Source: Protofrankia sp963555925
Lineage (GTDB): Bacteria; Actinomycetota; Actinomycetes; Frankiales; Frankiaceae
DNA: 64,000 nucleotides
Direction: 5' to 3'
Assembly: GCA_963555925.1 (NCBI GenBank)
Contig: CAUVXJ010000010.1
Coordinates: forward strand, 1-64,000
Position numbers and translations under genes: made by a program. Positions within the stretch are counted from its first letter, which is position 1. Every line of letters begins with the position of its first letter. This document shows positions 55,377-64,000 of the stretch, piece after piece. The notes under the pieces were generated by a model, which saw only the letters and a program-made list of their open reading frames with translations, was not told the origin of the DNA and did not search any database.

Positions 55377-56189
55377 GTGGCGAGCCGGACAGAAGATCTG
55401 AAACAGGCTCTGAAGCCCGAGGAGAAACGTGTGTCGTCGGTGCGGCCAGCCCCGCCGGGTACTGCATTGTCGTTCCAGGATGTGGCGAAGACATTCCCGG
55501 ACGGGACCCAGGCGTTGCAGGATGTGTCTTTGACGGTCGGTGACGCCGAGATCGTGGCAGTGGTCGGGCCCTCGGGTTCGGGGAAGTCCACGCTGCTGCG
55601 AATCGCGTCGGGTCTGACCGATGCGTCGTCCGGGACGGTGGCGGTCGGCTCGGCCGTCCCCGGCTATGTCTTCCAGGACCCCACGCTGTTGCCGTGGCGG
55701 ACCGTCGAGGCGAATGTCGGACTGCTTGCCGAGCTCGACGGTGTGGCGAAGGAGGAACGGCGGCGCCTGGTCGCCGACGCCATCGCGCTGACCGGGTTGA
55801 CAGGCTTCGAACGTCACCGTCCGAAGGCGCTGTCCGGTGGGATGCGGATGCGTGTGTCGCTCGCGCGCGCGCTCACCGTGCGCCCGTCACTGTTTCTGTT
55901 CGACGAACCGTTCGGCGCACTCGACGAGATCACTCGGGAACGTCTCGGAGACGAGTTACTGCGGCTGTATACGCGGGAGCGTTTCGCCGGCCTGTTTGTC
56001 ACGCATTCGGTGGTGGAGTCGGTCCTGCTCGCCACGAGGGTCGTGGTTCTCTCGGCCAGGCCGGGCCGCGTGCTCGCGCAACTCGAGGTGCCGTTCGACT
56101 ACCCGCGGGATGGAAAGCTGCGCTTCGACACGGCCTTCACCCGGATCGCGCTGAGCGTTTCCGAAGCGCTGCGGGAATCGTTCACATGA
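55377..56189 (+). CDS. NitT/TauT-type ABC transporter ATP-binding protein, 270 aa
   Basis: Walker A is GPSGSGKST, Q-loop FQDPTLLPWRTVEANV, signature LSGGMRMRVSLARAL, Walker B LFLFDEPFGALDE, H-loop VTHSV. The Q-loop LPWRTVxxNV is characteristic of nitrate/sulfonate/taurine-class importers. GTG 55377 is preceded by GGAAGGA. Its stop overlaps the permease start by 4 bp. The binding protein lies 1.5 kb away at 58560, beyond a convergent methyltransferase gene. Confidence 0.92.
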   Translation: MASRTEDLKQALKPEEKRVSSVRPAPPGTALSFQDVAKTFPDGTQALQDVSLTVGDAEIVAVVGPSGSGKSTLLRIASGLTDASSGTVAVGSAVPGYVFQDPTLLPWRTVEANVGLLAELDGVAKEERRRLVADAIALTGLTGFERHRPKALSGGMRMRVSLARALTVRPSLFLFDEPFGALDEITRERLGDELLRLYTRERFAGLFVTHSVVESVLLATRVVVLSARPGRVLAQLEVPFDYPRDGKLRFDTAFTRIALSVSEALRESFT

Positions 56190-57043
56190 CCGCAGTGGAC
56201 GAATCGGCGTCCCTGGCGACGGCGTCGGTGACCTCCTCGCGACGCAGGTCCTCCCGGCTGACCGGTGCGGTGTGGATGGTGCTGCCCCCGATTGTCGTCT
56301 TATCGGTCGTGGTCGGCGTCTGGTACCTGGTGACCTACGCTTTCCTTGCCCCCCGCCGACGGTTTCTGTTACCGCCGCCGCATCAGGTGGTGGCGGAAGG
56401 TTTTCTGGACTGGGCCAGGTTCCACGAAATCCTCTCGGCGCTGGCAGCAAGCGCGAAGGTCGCTCTTGTCGGTCTGGCAATCGCGTCGGCGCTCGGAATG
56501 GTGTTCGCGATCTTGATGAGTCAGGCGCCTTGGATCGAGCGTGCGTTCTACCCCTGGGCTGTGGTGCTGCAGACCATCCCGATTTTGGCGATCGGCCCGT
56601 TGATCGGCTTCTGGTTCGGATACGGATTCTGGTCCAAGATCATAGTGTGCGTCCTGATCGCACTCTTCCCGATCATCACGAATACGCTTTTCGGCCTCCG
56701 ATCCGTGGATCCCGGTCATCACGACCTGTTCACGTTGCGACGAGCCAGCCGGTGGCGACGGCTGAGCCGGCTGGAACTCCCCGGCGCCCTTCCCGCGGTC
56801 TTCACCGGGCTCCGCATCTCCGCGGGTCTGTCGGTGATCGGCGCTATCGTGGGTGACTTCTTCTTCCGCCAGGGGGAACCGGGAATCGGTCGGCTCATAG
56901 ACGACTACACCCGGAGTCTGGAATCCGGGCCGCTGTTCGTGGCGGTCATCGTCTCGTCCGTTTTCGGTCTCGCCGTGTTCTGGTTGTTCGGTCTGGCCGC
57001 TCACGTGATCGTCGGGCCGTGGCACGAGTCCGGACGGCGTTAG
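56186..57043 (+). CDS. NitT/TauT-type ABC transporter permease, 285 aa
   Basis: Six membrane helices are seen, with the BPD_transp_1 EAA-like loop at LFGLRSVDPGHHDLFTLRRA followed by SRWRRLSRLELPGALPAVFT; APWIERAFYPWAVVLQTIPI is the conserved segment of this permease class. It starts ATGA within the ATPase stop. It ends 113 bp before the convergent methyltransferase stop, with a terminator between. The importer probably takes up a nitrogen or sulphur compound or a pyrimidine precursor; sequence does not decide. Confidence 0.92.
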   Translation: MTAVDESASLATASVTSSRRRSSRLTGAVWMVLPPIVVLSVVVGVWYLVTYAFLAPRRRFLLPPPHQVVAEGFLDWARFHEILSALAASAKVALVGLAIASALGMVFAILMSQAPWIERAFYPWAVVLQTIPILAIGPLIGFWFGYGFWSKIIVCVLIALFPIITNTLFGLRSVDPGHHDLFTLRRASRWRRLSRLELPGALPAVFTGLRISAGLSVIGAIVGDFFFRQGEPGIGRLIDDYTRSLESGPLFVAVIVSSVFGLAVFWLFGLAAHVIVGPWHESGRR

Positions 57044-57103
57044 CGCCTGTCTGTGGAGCCTGTTTTGCACCTTTCGTTCGATCGGCGAGCCGGGGCGCAG
57101 GGT

Positions 57104-57136
57104 CCCCCGTCGATCGACGACGTCGATCGACGGGGG
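57104..57136. terminator. Perfect 14-bp terminator hairpin between convergent genes
   Basis: CCCCCGTCGATCGA (57104-57117) and TCGATCGACGGGGG (57123-57136) flank a 5-nt loop. It lies between the permease stop (57043) and the methyltransferase stop (57156). Confidence 0.8.
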
Positions 57137-57155
57137 AGAGCGGGTTCCCGGCGCG

Positions 57156-58097
57156 TCAGGGCTTTCGCGCGACGGCGCCGAACTGAGGCACTTCCGCCGG
57201 AGCGCCATTCACGTCGGGCGGTTCGGGCCGCCAGCGAGAACAGGACACGATACCGGGTTCCAGCAATTCCAGGCGATGGAAGAAACGAGTGACCTCCTCG
57301 CGGCTACGTGCGGTGATCGGGGGCGTGGCGTTCTCGTTCCAGAACGTCATGGATTCGGCGTTCCCTTCGCCGCCCAGTTCACCGGTGGGGTGCGCGAATA
57401 CCAGGTAGCTGCCGGCGGGCACGGCATCGATCAGCCGGTCCACAATCGCGACGGCCTCGTCGGTGTCGAGAACAAAGTTCAGGACTCCCAGCATCATGAC
57501 CACAACCGGCTGGGTGAAGTCCAGTGTTTTCGCCGCGGCATGCAAAATCTTGTCGGGGTTGCGGGCATCGGCGTCGATGTAGTCGGTGGCGCCCTCAACG
57601 CTGCTGATGAGCAGGGCACGGGCGTGCACCAGGACCAGGGGATCATTGTCGACGTAGACGATCCGTGAATCCGGAGCTACCCGCTGGGCAACTTCGTGGG
57701 TGTTGTTGGCGGTAGGTAGCCCGGTGCCGATGTCCAGGAACTGGCGCATCCCGACCTCGCCGGCAAGATACCGGACCGCGCGGCCGAGGAAGGCTCGGTC
57801 TGCGCGGGCCACGCGGCCGATGTCCGGGAAAATCTCGAGAACCTGGTTGCCCACCTCGCGGTCGACGGGGTAATGATCCTTGCCACCCAGCCAGTAGTTC
57901 CAGACCCTGGCATTGTGCGCAACGGTCGTGCTGATGACGGGCGCCTCGTCCTGGTCGGAGTCGTCACCCGGAGGTGAGCCCTCCGACACCGCGGCGGTTT
58001 TGAAGTCCCAGGACCGCAGTGCGGCGGCCGTTTCGGCGGGGGTTTCGAAATGCTGTTGCTGGTCGGAACTGCCGGTGGTCGGCGAGCCCTCTTCCAC
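57156..58097 (-). CDS. SAM-dependent methyltransferase, DUF574/actinobacterial type, 313 aa
   Basis: VISTTVAHNARVWNYWLGGKDHYPVD is the family start, and FLDIGTGLPTANNTHEVAQR the SAM-binding loop, followed by IVYVDNDPLVLVHARALL and YIDADARNPDKIL. The family is very abundant in Streptomyces and Frankia and lacks a general assigned substrate. GTG 58097 follows AAGGAG by 10 bp. It is transcribed toward the ABC permease gene and is divergent from the binding-protein gene, so it splits the transporter locus. Confidence 0.92.
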   Translation of the reverse strand: MEEGSPTTGSSDQQQHFETPAETAAALRSWDFKTAAVSEGSPPGDDSDQDEAPVISTTVAHNARVWNYWLGGKDHYPVDREVGNQVLEIFPDIGRVARADRAFLGRAVRYLAGEVGMRQFLDIGTGLPTANNTHEVAQRVAPDSRIVYVDNDPLVLVHARALLISSVEGATDYIDADARNPDKILHAAAKTLDFTQPVVVMMLGVLNFVLDTDEAVAIVDRLIDAVPAGSYLVFAHPTGELGGEGNAESMTFWNENATPPITARSREEVTRFFHRLELLEPGIVSCSRWRPEPPDVNGAPAEVPQFGAVARKP

Positions 58098-58270
58098 GAC
58101 GACGTTTCTCCTTACACACCTGGGTCTGACCTGACCACAAATGTAGCCCTCCGCGCCCGGTGGCAACCAGTCGCCCTCGACTATGCCCTCCTAGCTCCGG
58201 TGCCCGACCATCGGCGCCTCGCCAGCCTGCTACCGGCCAGGTGCGGGTCGCGGGACGTGCGCCTGATAAC

Positions 58271-58559
58271 GCTACGATGAGGACCGCCCTGATGCAGTCG
58301 GTCATCATCGTAGCTTTCGGTTGAAAGGACCTGACGTGGTAGACGAGGCGGGTACCGGCTGCCACGTCCACGAATCTGTTTCTGTTGACCTGCGACAACC
58401 CCACGTCACTGCCGCTGGGTCCGGTTGTCCGCTGGGAGCAGGGCCTGGTTTTCGGCCCGCTCCGGTACCGGTCCGGTACTGGCGACGACGCAGTGGACGG
58501 ACCAGGCATCGGTGCGTGTTCGTCCCACCATCACTCCCGTTCCCCAGTCGAGGAGAGCA
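58271..58559 (+). promoter_or_regulatory. Leader of the binding-protein gene with an inverted repeat, second copy of the shared leader
   Basis: GCTACGATGA (58271-58280) and TCATCGTAGC (58305-58314) are perfect complements 24 bp apart. GAAAGGACCTGACGTGG ends the part shared with 55312-55380. A 78-codon frame from GTG 58336 runs through the rest of the leader and overlaps the start of the binding-protein gene; it may be a relic of a duplicated gene start or a leader ORF. Nothing else is recognised between 58098 and 58559. Confidence 0.5.
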
Positions 58560-59774
<1,215 letters not shown>

Positions 59775-59961
59775 CGAGGATAGCCCGGGATCACCTGTGC
59801 ACATGTGAGGTGACCGGGCGTTAACGAACCCCGCCGGGCGGACGGAATACCGTCTGTCCGGCGGGTAGTAGCGCCTATCCGATCCCGGCGGCGGCAATCG
59901 CAAGCGTGGCGCCGGCCAGGACAGCCCCACGGCCGAGACGACCACGGCGCCGCGCCCCTCG
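59775..59961. other. Intergenic region between convergent genes
   Basis: The stretch separates the binding-protein stop from the stop of the NACHT-WD40 gene. GTCCGGCGGGTAG and nearby complementary GC-rich pieces (CCCGCCGGGCGGAC, 59828-59841) may form a terminator near 59828-59867. Confidence 0.35.
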
Positions 59962-62900
59962 CTACCGGTGTCGGCGTCGCCACGAGCGCCGGCCCGCACT
60001 TGGCGGCTCGGCGGGTCCGGCGCTGGAGTCGGGATTCGCGGCGCAGCCGCCACCGACCGGGATTCCGAGAACCGTGCCGGAAACTCTCGGGTAGGCGGTG
60101 AGCCCGGGAACCGGCTCGCCGTCCTCAAGGCGCTGGACCCCCGAAGGAACATCGTCCAGCTCGCCCGGGCCGAACGCGCACTCACGCAGCACCCACCAGA
60201 ACGCGTCCGCGAGGTTGCCGGCAAGCTGGTACCCGCCGTCCGGCCGCACGAGGCACCAGCCGCCGTCACCCAGGCCGAGCATGGTCGCGAGTGGGCGGGC
60301 GGAGCGGACATCCCACAGCCGGACCGTTCCGTCCGCGCCTGCGGAGACGAGCAGAGCAGCATCCAGGGTGAAGGTCACCGTGTGGACCGCGCCGACATGG
60401 CCGCTGAGCCGGGACACGGACAGGCCCGTGGCCGGTTCGTGCAGCCGGATCGTCCCGTCGCCACCACCGGACGCCAGCAGGGTGCCGTCCGGGCTGAGCG
60501 CCACCGAGCGGACCAGACCGCTCGGACCGGACTGGTCTGGAATGCCGGTCCTGGCCGGCGCGGCGGCGTCGGTTTCGGTGTCCGCCTCGGTGTCCGCCTC
60601 GGTGTCCGCCTCGGTGTCCGCCTCGGTGTCCGCCTCGGTGTCCGTTCCGGTGTCGAGGCCGATCAGTCGGACGCTCCGGGCCGAGGGGAGATCCCACAGC
60701 CGTATCCGGGAACCGTCGGAGGTGGCGAGCAACTCCCCGTCCGCTTGAACGGCCAGGGTGTGCACGGGAGTGCCGTCTCCCGGCAGTCGCGCCACCTCCC
60801 GGCCCGCGGTCACATCCCACCGCAGTATCGATCCGTCACCGGTCGCCGCGAGCAGGTGCCCGTCCGGGGTGAAGGCGACCGGGCCGTGGATGCCCTGGCA
60901 GTCCGGCGGCGCGGCCTGGGATTTTTCGACGGCGCTGGCGGGGTCTGTCACGTCCCACAGGCGCAGCCGGCCCCGTCCGTCCCGGGACGCGAGCCAGGAG
61001 CAGTCGGGACTGAAGACCACCGCGGCGAGCCCGCGGTCGTGACCGGGCAGGACGGCGAGCGGCCGACCGGTCGTGACCTCCCACAGCCGGACCGACCCGT
61101 CCGCGTGGGGATCCGCCTCGCCACCGGCGAGCAGCTTCCCGTCCGGGCTGAAAGCCACCGGGCCGACGCTTCGCATCCGCCCGGTGGACCCGCCGGGCGG
61201 CCCGGTGAGGGCGCCGAGCTGCCGGCCGGTCGCGAGCTCCCACACCCGCAGGGCCGGACCGGCGCCGCCCGTGGCCAGCAGCGTGCCGTCCGGGCTGAGC
61301 GCTGCCGATGCGCCCGGTCCCGCCGGGGCGTGCAGGGAGCTCAGCCGGCGGCCGGTAGCGACTTCGGAGACGCGGACCGTCCCGTCCGCACCACCGGACG
61401 CCAGCAGGGTGCCGTCCGGACTGAAGGCCACCGACCAGACCCTCGCGGAATGCCCGTGCCCCGCCAGGATGCCGTGCCGTTGGGTGGTCAGCCGCCACAG
61501 CCGTACAGAATCATCGGCACCGCCGGAGGCGACCATCGCGGCGTCCGGGCTGAAGGCCACCGACCAGACGCCGCCGGCGTGGCCCGGCAGGACGCCGGTC
61601 TGTTCGCCGGTGGCGACGTCCCACAGGCGGATCAGTCGGAACCCACCCGTTGCCAGTCGCCTGCCGTCCGGGCTGAACGCCACCGACTCGACCCAACCGG
61701 TGTGGCCCGCCATGGCATGGCGGAGCTTACCGGTGGCCGTGTCCCAGATGCGGACGATCTGATCCGTGCCACCGGACGCGAACAGGGTGCCGTCCGGGCT
61801 GACTGCGACCGATCCGACCCGGCCTGTGTGGCCCTGTGTGGCGAGCCGCACCTTGCCCGTGACTGCATCCCAGAGGTGGATGGTTCCGTCGGCGGACCCC
61901 GAGGCCACCACGGTGCCGTCCGGGCTGAACGCCACCGAGCACACCTCGCCGGCGCCAGCATCGATGCGCCGGACAACCCGCGCGTCATCGGCGACTGCAT
62001 CCCAGAGGTGGATGGTTCCGTCGGCGGACCCCGAGGCAAGCAGGGTGCCGTCCGGGCTGAACGCCACCGAACGCACCTCGCTCACGTGCCCGGTCAGGGT
62101 GCGCACCACCCGACCGGCCCAGGGCTCGATCATCGCGATGACCGGGCCCCACGCGGCGGCGAGCAGCTTTGCCGACGGGCTGAACACGACCGCCCGGATC
62201 TGTGCCCCGGGTGGCCTGACCACCACTCGTACCGGGTCGCGGCCGGCGACGGCGACCTCGGCGAGCTCGGGTCTGGCCAGTGTCGGCGCGTCGATCCCGG
62301 TACCCAGTAGAGCGGCCCGGTGCCACTTGCTCCCCTCGAGCGTGGCGCCGTGCATGGCAACCTTGATCAGGCGTGCGCCGGTCAGATCGGCACCGCACAG
62401 ATCAGCCCGGTTCAGGACGACGGAATGCAGCACTGCGCCGACCAGCCGCGCACCGGTCAGGTTCGCGCCGGTCAGATCGGCGTCGTGGAGCCGCACGCCG
62501 GTCAGGTCGGCGCCGGAGAGGTCCGCGAACCGCAGGTCGAGGCCGGAGAGCTCGTCGTCCTTGCCGCGCAGGTCCTGCCCGGCGAGGCGGACGCGGATGC
62601 TGCGGATCTGCAGCCGGCGGGTGACCGCCAGCGCGTTGGCTCTGGCGGCGTCGGTCGCGGCCTGGTCCGCGTAGACCTCCCGGGCCCAGCCCTCGGCGTC
62701 GGTCCGGCCGGCTGCCCCACAGAGAAAGTCGGCCATCAGCGCCGACATCTCGCGGCTCGCGAGCAGACCGGTCACCGGCTGACCGTCGTGCAGCAGCCGG
62801 GCGGCTTCGAGCGCGACCAGATATTCCATCACCGACGAGTGGACGAACCCGAACCGGTCCTCGTCGCCGCGGACCAGCAGGCTGCCTGCGCCGATCTCGT

Positions 62901-64000
62901 GCACCACCTGTGCCGGGTCGAGCCGGTCGCGGGCCAGGTCGGCCAGGGTCAGCCGGGTCGTCTCCTCCAACCGGCCGAGGTCCATGTCCCGCTCGGCACC
63001 GCACCACAGCTGCTGGGCGAGCGCGGTCACCGCCCGGCGGATCTGGTCGACGTCCAGTCCGGGCACGGCACCCAGCGTCGGACGCCGCCGGTTCACCTCG
63101 AAACGCAGCCAGCGGGCGATCAGATTCTCGTACAGGTCCGCGGAGCTGATCCCACCTCCGGCGGCCCGCACTGCGCGCAGTTCGTCCTCGTCCAGTTCCG
63201 CGATGAAGGACAGCATGCGGGGGTTGCGGGAAAGTCCGAGAAGATCCTTGATGTCGCGGATCAGCTCGAGGCGGCTGTCGGCGGCGCTGGTATCCCCGCC
63301 ATAGAGCCGGCTGAGGAACTCGCGGATCTGGCTGTCCGCGAAGTCACCGAGCTCGACCAGTCTGCTGCCTGCGACCAGGTGGACCTCGTCGCCGAGGGTG
63401 GTGCGCCACTGGGTGTCCGAGGCGAAATGCTGGGTCCGGCTGCTCAGCACGACCTTGGCCCGCCCGGTCACCGCTGACAGAATCGTCCGCAGGTGCTCGG
63501 CGGCCCGATCGTAGGTGACCTGCAGCGCCAGCTCGTCGAAGCCGTCGAACAGCAGCACCAGTTGCCCGCGTTCCAGCATCCGGCGCACTGCGCGGATGTC
63601 GATGGACTCCTCGCCGGTCACCGCCAGATGCTGGGCCAGCAGCGCGTCCAGGCTGTGGTTCTTCTCCAGCGCCCGCAGCTCGATGAGCACAGGTACCAGA
63701 TTCGGCAGGATTCTCGGGAGACGACGGGCGAGCTCCCGTAACAGGAATGTCTTGCCGTGACCGAAGTTGCCGAGGACGAGGATCAGCCGGGCCGACTCGG
63801 CGTCCAGCCAGTCCACCACCGCGTCGAAGACGTTGTCGTCCGGGTCGGGGGAGCCGGCCTGGTCCAGGCGAATATAGCGCTGCGACACATATAGCCACGG
63901 TCGGTAACGAACGTCGTTCTCCAGCCTGGCGGTCTGGCGGCTCACGTATCGGCGCGGATCCCACAGCTGTTGGAACTCGGGCACGCTGCGGACCAGGACG
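59962..64000 (-). CDS. NACHT-pentapeptide-WD40 protein, N-terminus beyond the window (at least 1340 aa visible)
   Basis: The frame runs open to the window edge (VLVRS before the GTG at 63984), so the N-terminal part is missing. Counting from 63984, the NACHT-type P-loop GNFGHGKT is at 72-79 and the Walker B QLVLLFDGFDEL at 141-152. Pentapeptide repeats (ADLSGADLTGVRLHDADLTG and more) lie at about 470-570, then about 14 WD40 repeats (VAFSPDGTLLASGSADGTI type) to about 1270, with an acidic Ala-Asp-Thr-Glu insert from a 12-bp repeat. This is the layout of bacterial NLR-like STAND ATPases, some of which act in phage defence; others regulate transcription or apoptosis-like processes. Its effector domain would be upstream. 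Confidence 0.9.
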   Translation of the reverse strand, partial: VLVRSVPEFQQLWDPRRYVSRQTARLENDVRYRPWLYVSQRYIRLDQAGSPDPDDNVFDAVVDWLDAESARLILVLGNFGHGKTFLLRELARRLPRILPNLVPVLIELRALEKNHSLDALLAQHLAVTGEESIDIRAVRRMLERGQLVLLFDGFDELALQVTYDRAAEHLRTILSAVTGRAKVVLSSRTQHFASDTQWRTTLGDEVHLVAGSRLVELGDFADSQIREFLSRLYGGDTSAADSRLELIRDIKDLLGLSRNPRMLSFIAELDEDELRAVRAAGGGISSADLYENLIARWLRFEVNRRRPTLGAVPGLDVDQIRRAVTALAQQLWCGAERDMDLGRLEETTRLTLADLARDRLDPAQVVHEIGAGSLLVRGDEDRFGFVHSSVMEYLVALEAARLLHDGQPVTGLLASREMSALMADFLCGAAGRTDAEGWAREVYADQAATDAARANALAVTRRLQIRSIRVRLAGQDLRGKDDELSGLDLRFADLSGADLTGVRLHDADLTGANLTGARLVGAVLHSVVLNRADLCGADLTGARLIKVAMHGATLEGSKWHRAALLGTGIDAPTLARPELAEVAVAGRDPVRVVVRPPGAQIRAVVFSPSAKLLAAAWGPVIAMIEPWAGRVVRTLTGHVSEVRSVAFSPDGTLLASGSADGTIHLWDAVADDARVVRRIDAGAGEVCSVAFSPDGTVVASGSADGTIHLWDAVTGKVRLATQGHTGRVGSVAVSPDGTLFASGGTDQIVRIWDTATGKLRHAMAGHTGWVESVAFSPDGRRLATGGFRLIRLWDVATGEQTGVLPGHAGGVWSVAFSPDAAMVASGGADDSVRLWRLTTQRHGILAGHGHSARVWSVAFSPDGTLLASGGADGTVRVSEVATGRRLSSLHAPAGPGASAALSPDGTLLATGGAGPALRVWELATGRQLGALTGPPGGSTGRMRSVGPVAFSPDGKLLAGGEADPHADGSVRLWEVTTGRPLAVLPGHDRGLAAVVFSPDCSWLASRDGRGRLRLWDVTDPASAVEKSQAAPPDCQGIHGPVAFTPDGHLLAATGDGSILRWDVTAGREVARLPGDGTPVHTLAVQADGELLATSDGSRIRLWDLPSARSVRLIGLDTGTDTEADTEADTEADTEADTEADTETDAAAPARTGIPDQSGPSGLVRSVALSPDGTLLASGGGDGTIRLHEPATGLSVSRLSGHVGAVHTVTFTLDAALLVSAGADGTVRLWDVRSARPLATMLGLGDGGWCLVRPDGGYQLAGNLADAFWWVLRECAFGPGELDDVPSGVQRLEDGEPVPGLTAYPRVSGTVLGIPVGGGCAANPDSSAGPAEPPSAGRRSWRRRHR
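60581..60652. repeat. 12-bp in-frame repeat, six units, inside the WD40 gene
   Basis: TCCGCCTCGGTG is repeated five times (60581-60640), then TCCGTTCCGGTG. On the minus strand it encodes Ala-Asp-Thr-Glu units between two WD40 blades. The period is a multiple of three, so length change keeps the frame. Confidence 0.9.

Noticed and set aside
59968..62310. A 780-aa plus-strand frame opposite the WD40 gene
   Set aside because: It is a shadow of the WD40 repeats: low complexity, no domain, and its repeats mirror those of the real minus-strand protein.

Overview
The base composition (high GC throughout), GTG starts, actinobacterial protein families (MmyB-type XRE regulator, DUF574-type methyltransferase, septum-formation membrane protein, L,D-transpeptidase, NACHT-WD40 giant) and the mix of SDR, P450, amidohydrolase and TetR genes point to a soil or plant-associated actinomycete, most like Frankia. 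That placement is inference; no rRNA or tRNA gene is visible. One assembly gap of 602 N lies at 11315-11916, inside a repetitive gene.

Layout. 1-4456: oxidoreductase, amidohydrolase and TetR genes with operator-like palindromes. 4495-5843: an RluA pseudouridine synthase converging on a SpoU RNA methyltransferase. 5882-9845: two tandem cytochromes P450, two tiny unrecognised ORFs, then a phosphotransferase-fold protein carrying an 8-nt tandem repeat. 9872-10680: a small ORF and a wrecked IS5-type transposase. 10877-12999: a secreted Cys/Pro repeat protein followed by an L,D-transpeptidase. 13226-17195: ABC-2 exporter plus two-component system. 17356-22887: sigma factor with a membrane partner, an MMPL transporter and a membrane protein with a channel-like pore loop. 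22902-26342: quinone oxidoreductase and flavin dehydrogenase, with a divergent TetR gene. 26422-26975: Phd/RelE-type toxin-antitoxin pair. 27270-32205: GH5 lipoprotein, septum-formation protein, TM2 protein, an AAC(2')-like aminoglycoside acetyltransferase and a DUF2237 protein. 32572-38138: XRE regulator, single-module KS-AT-ACP polyketide synthase, DUF2127 protein. 38369-40164: a second ABC-2 exporter. 40305-46307: secreted purple acid phosphatase, phosphoesterase and phospholipase C, together a phosphorus-scavenging block. 46542-54183: a membrane protein, a solute-binding lipoprotein, two PIN-type loci (one broken), a DUF3037/HipA-like pair, and a duplicated, partly decayed FMN-reductase gene. 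54463-59774: a lipoprotein and a NitT/TauT-type ABC transporter whose binding-protein gene is separated from the ATPase and permease genes by a convergent methyltransferase gene. 59962-64000: a NACHT-pentapeptide-WD40 protein running off the window.

Two families of short non-coding palindromic repeats are scattered through the window. Family 1 (about 160-170 bp, terminal inverted repeats beginning TTAGAGCG) has four near-complete copies and two remnants. Family 2 (69 bp, ends ACGAGTGGAAG/CTTCCACTCGT) has three copies. Both look like MITEs. Separately, 8-nt tandem arrays occur at three places; at one of them an intact paralogue shows that exactly four units (32 bp) have been gained. The least explained parts are the 8659-9845 mini-ORF/kinase locus, the Cys/Pro repeat protein with its transpeptidase, the repeat families and the NACHT-WD40 gene.
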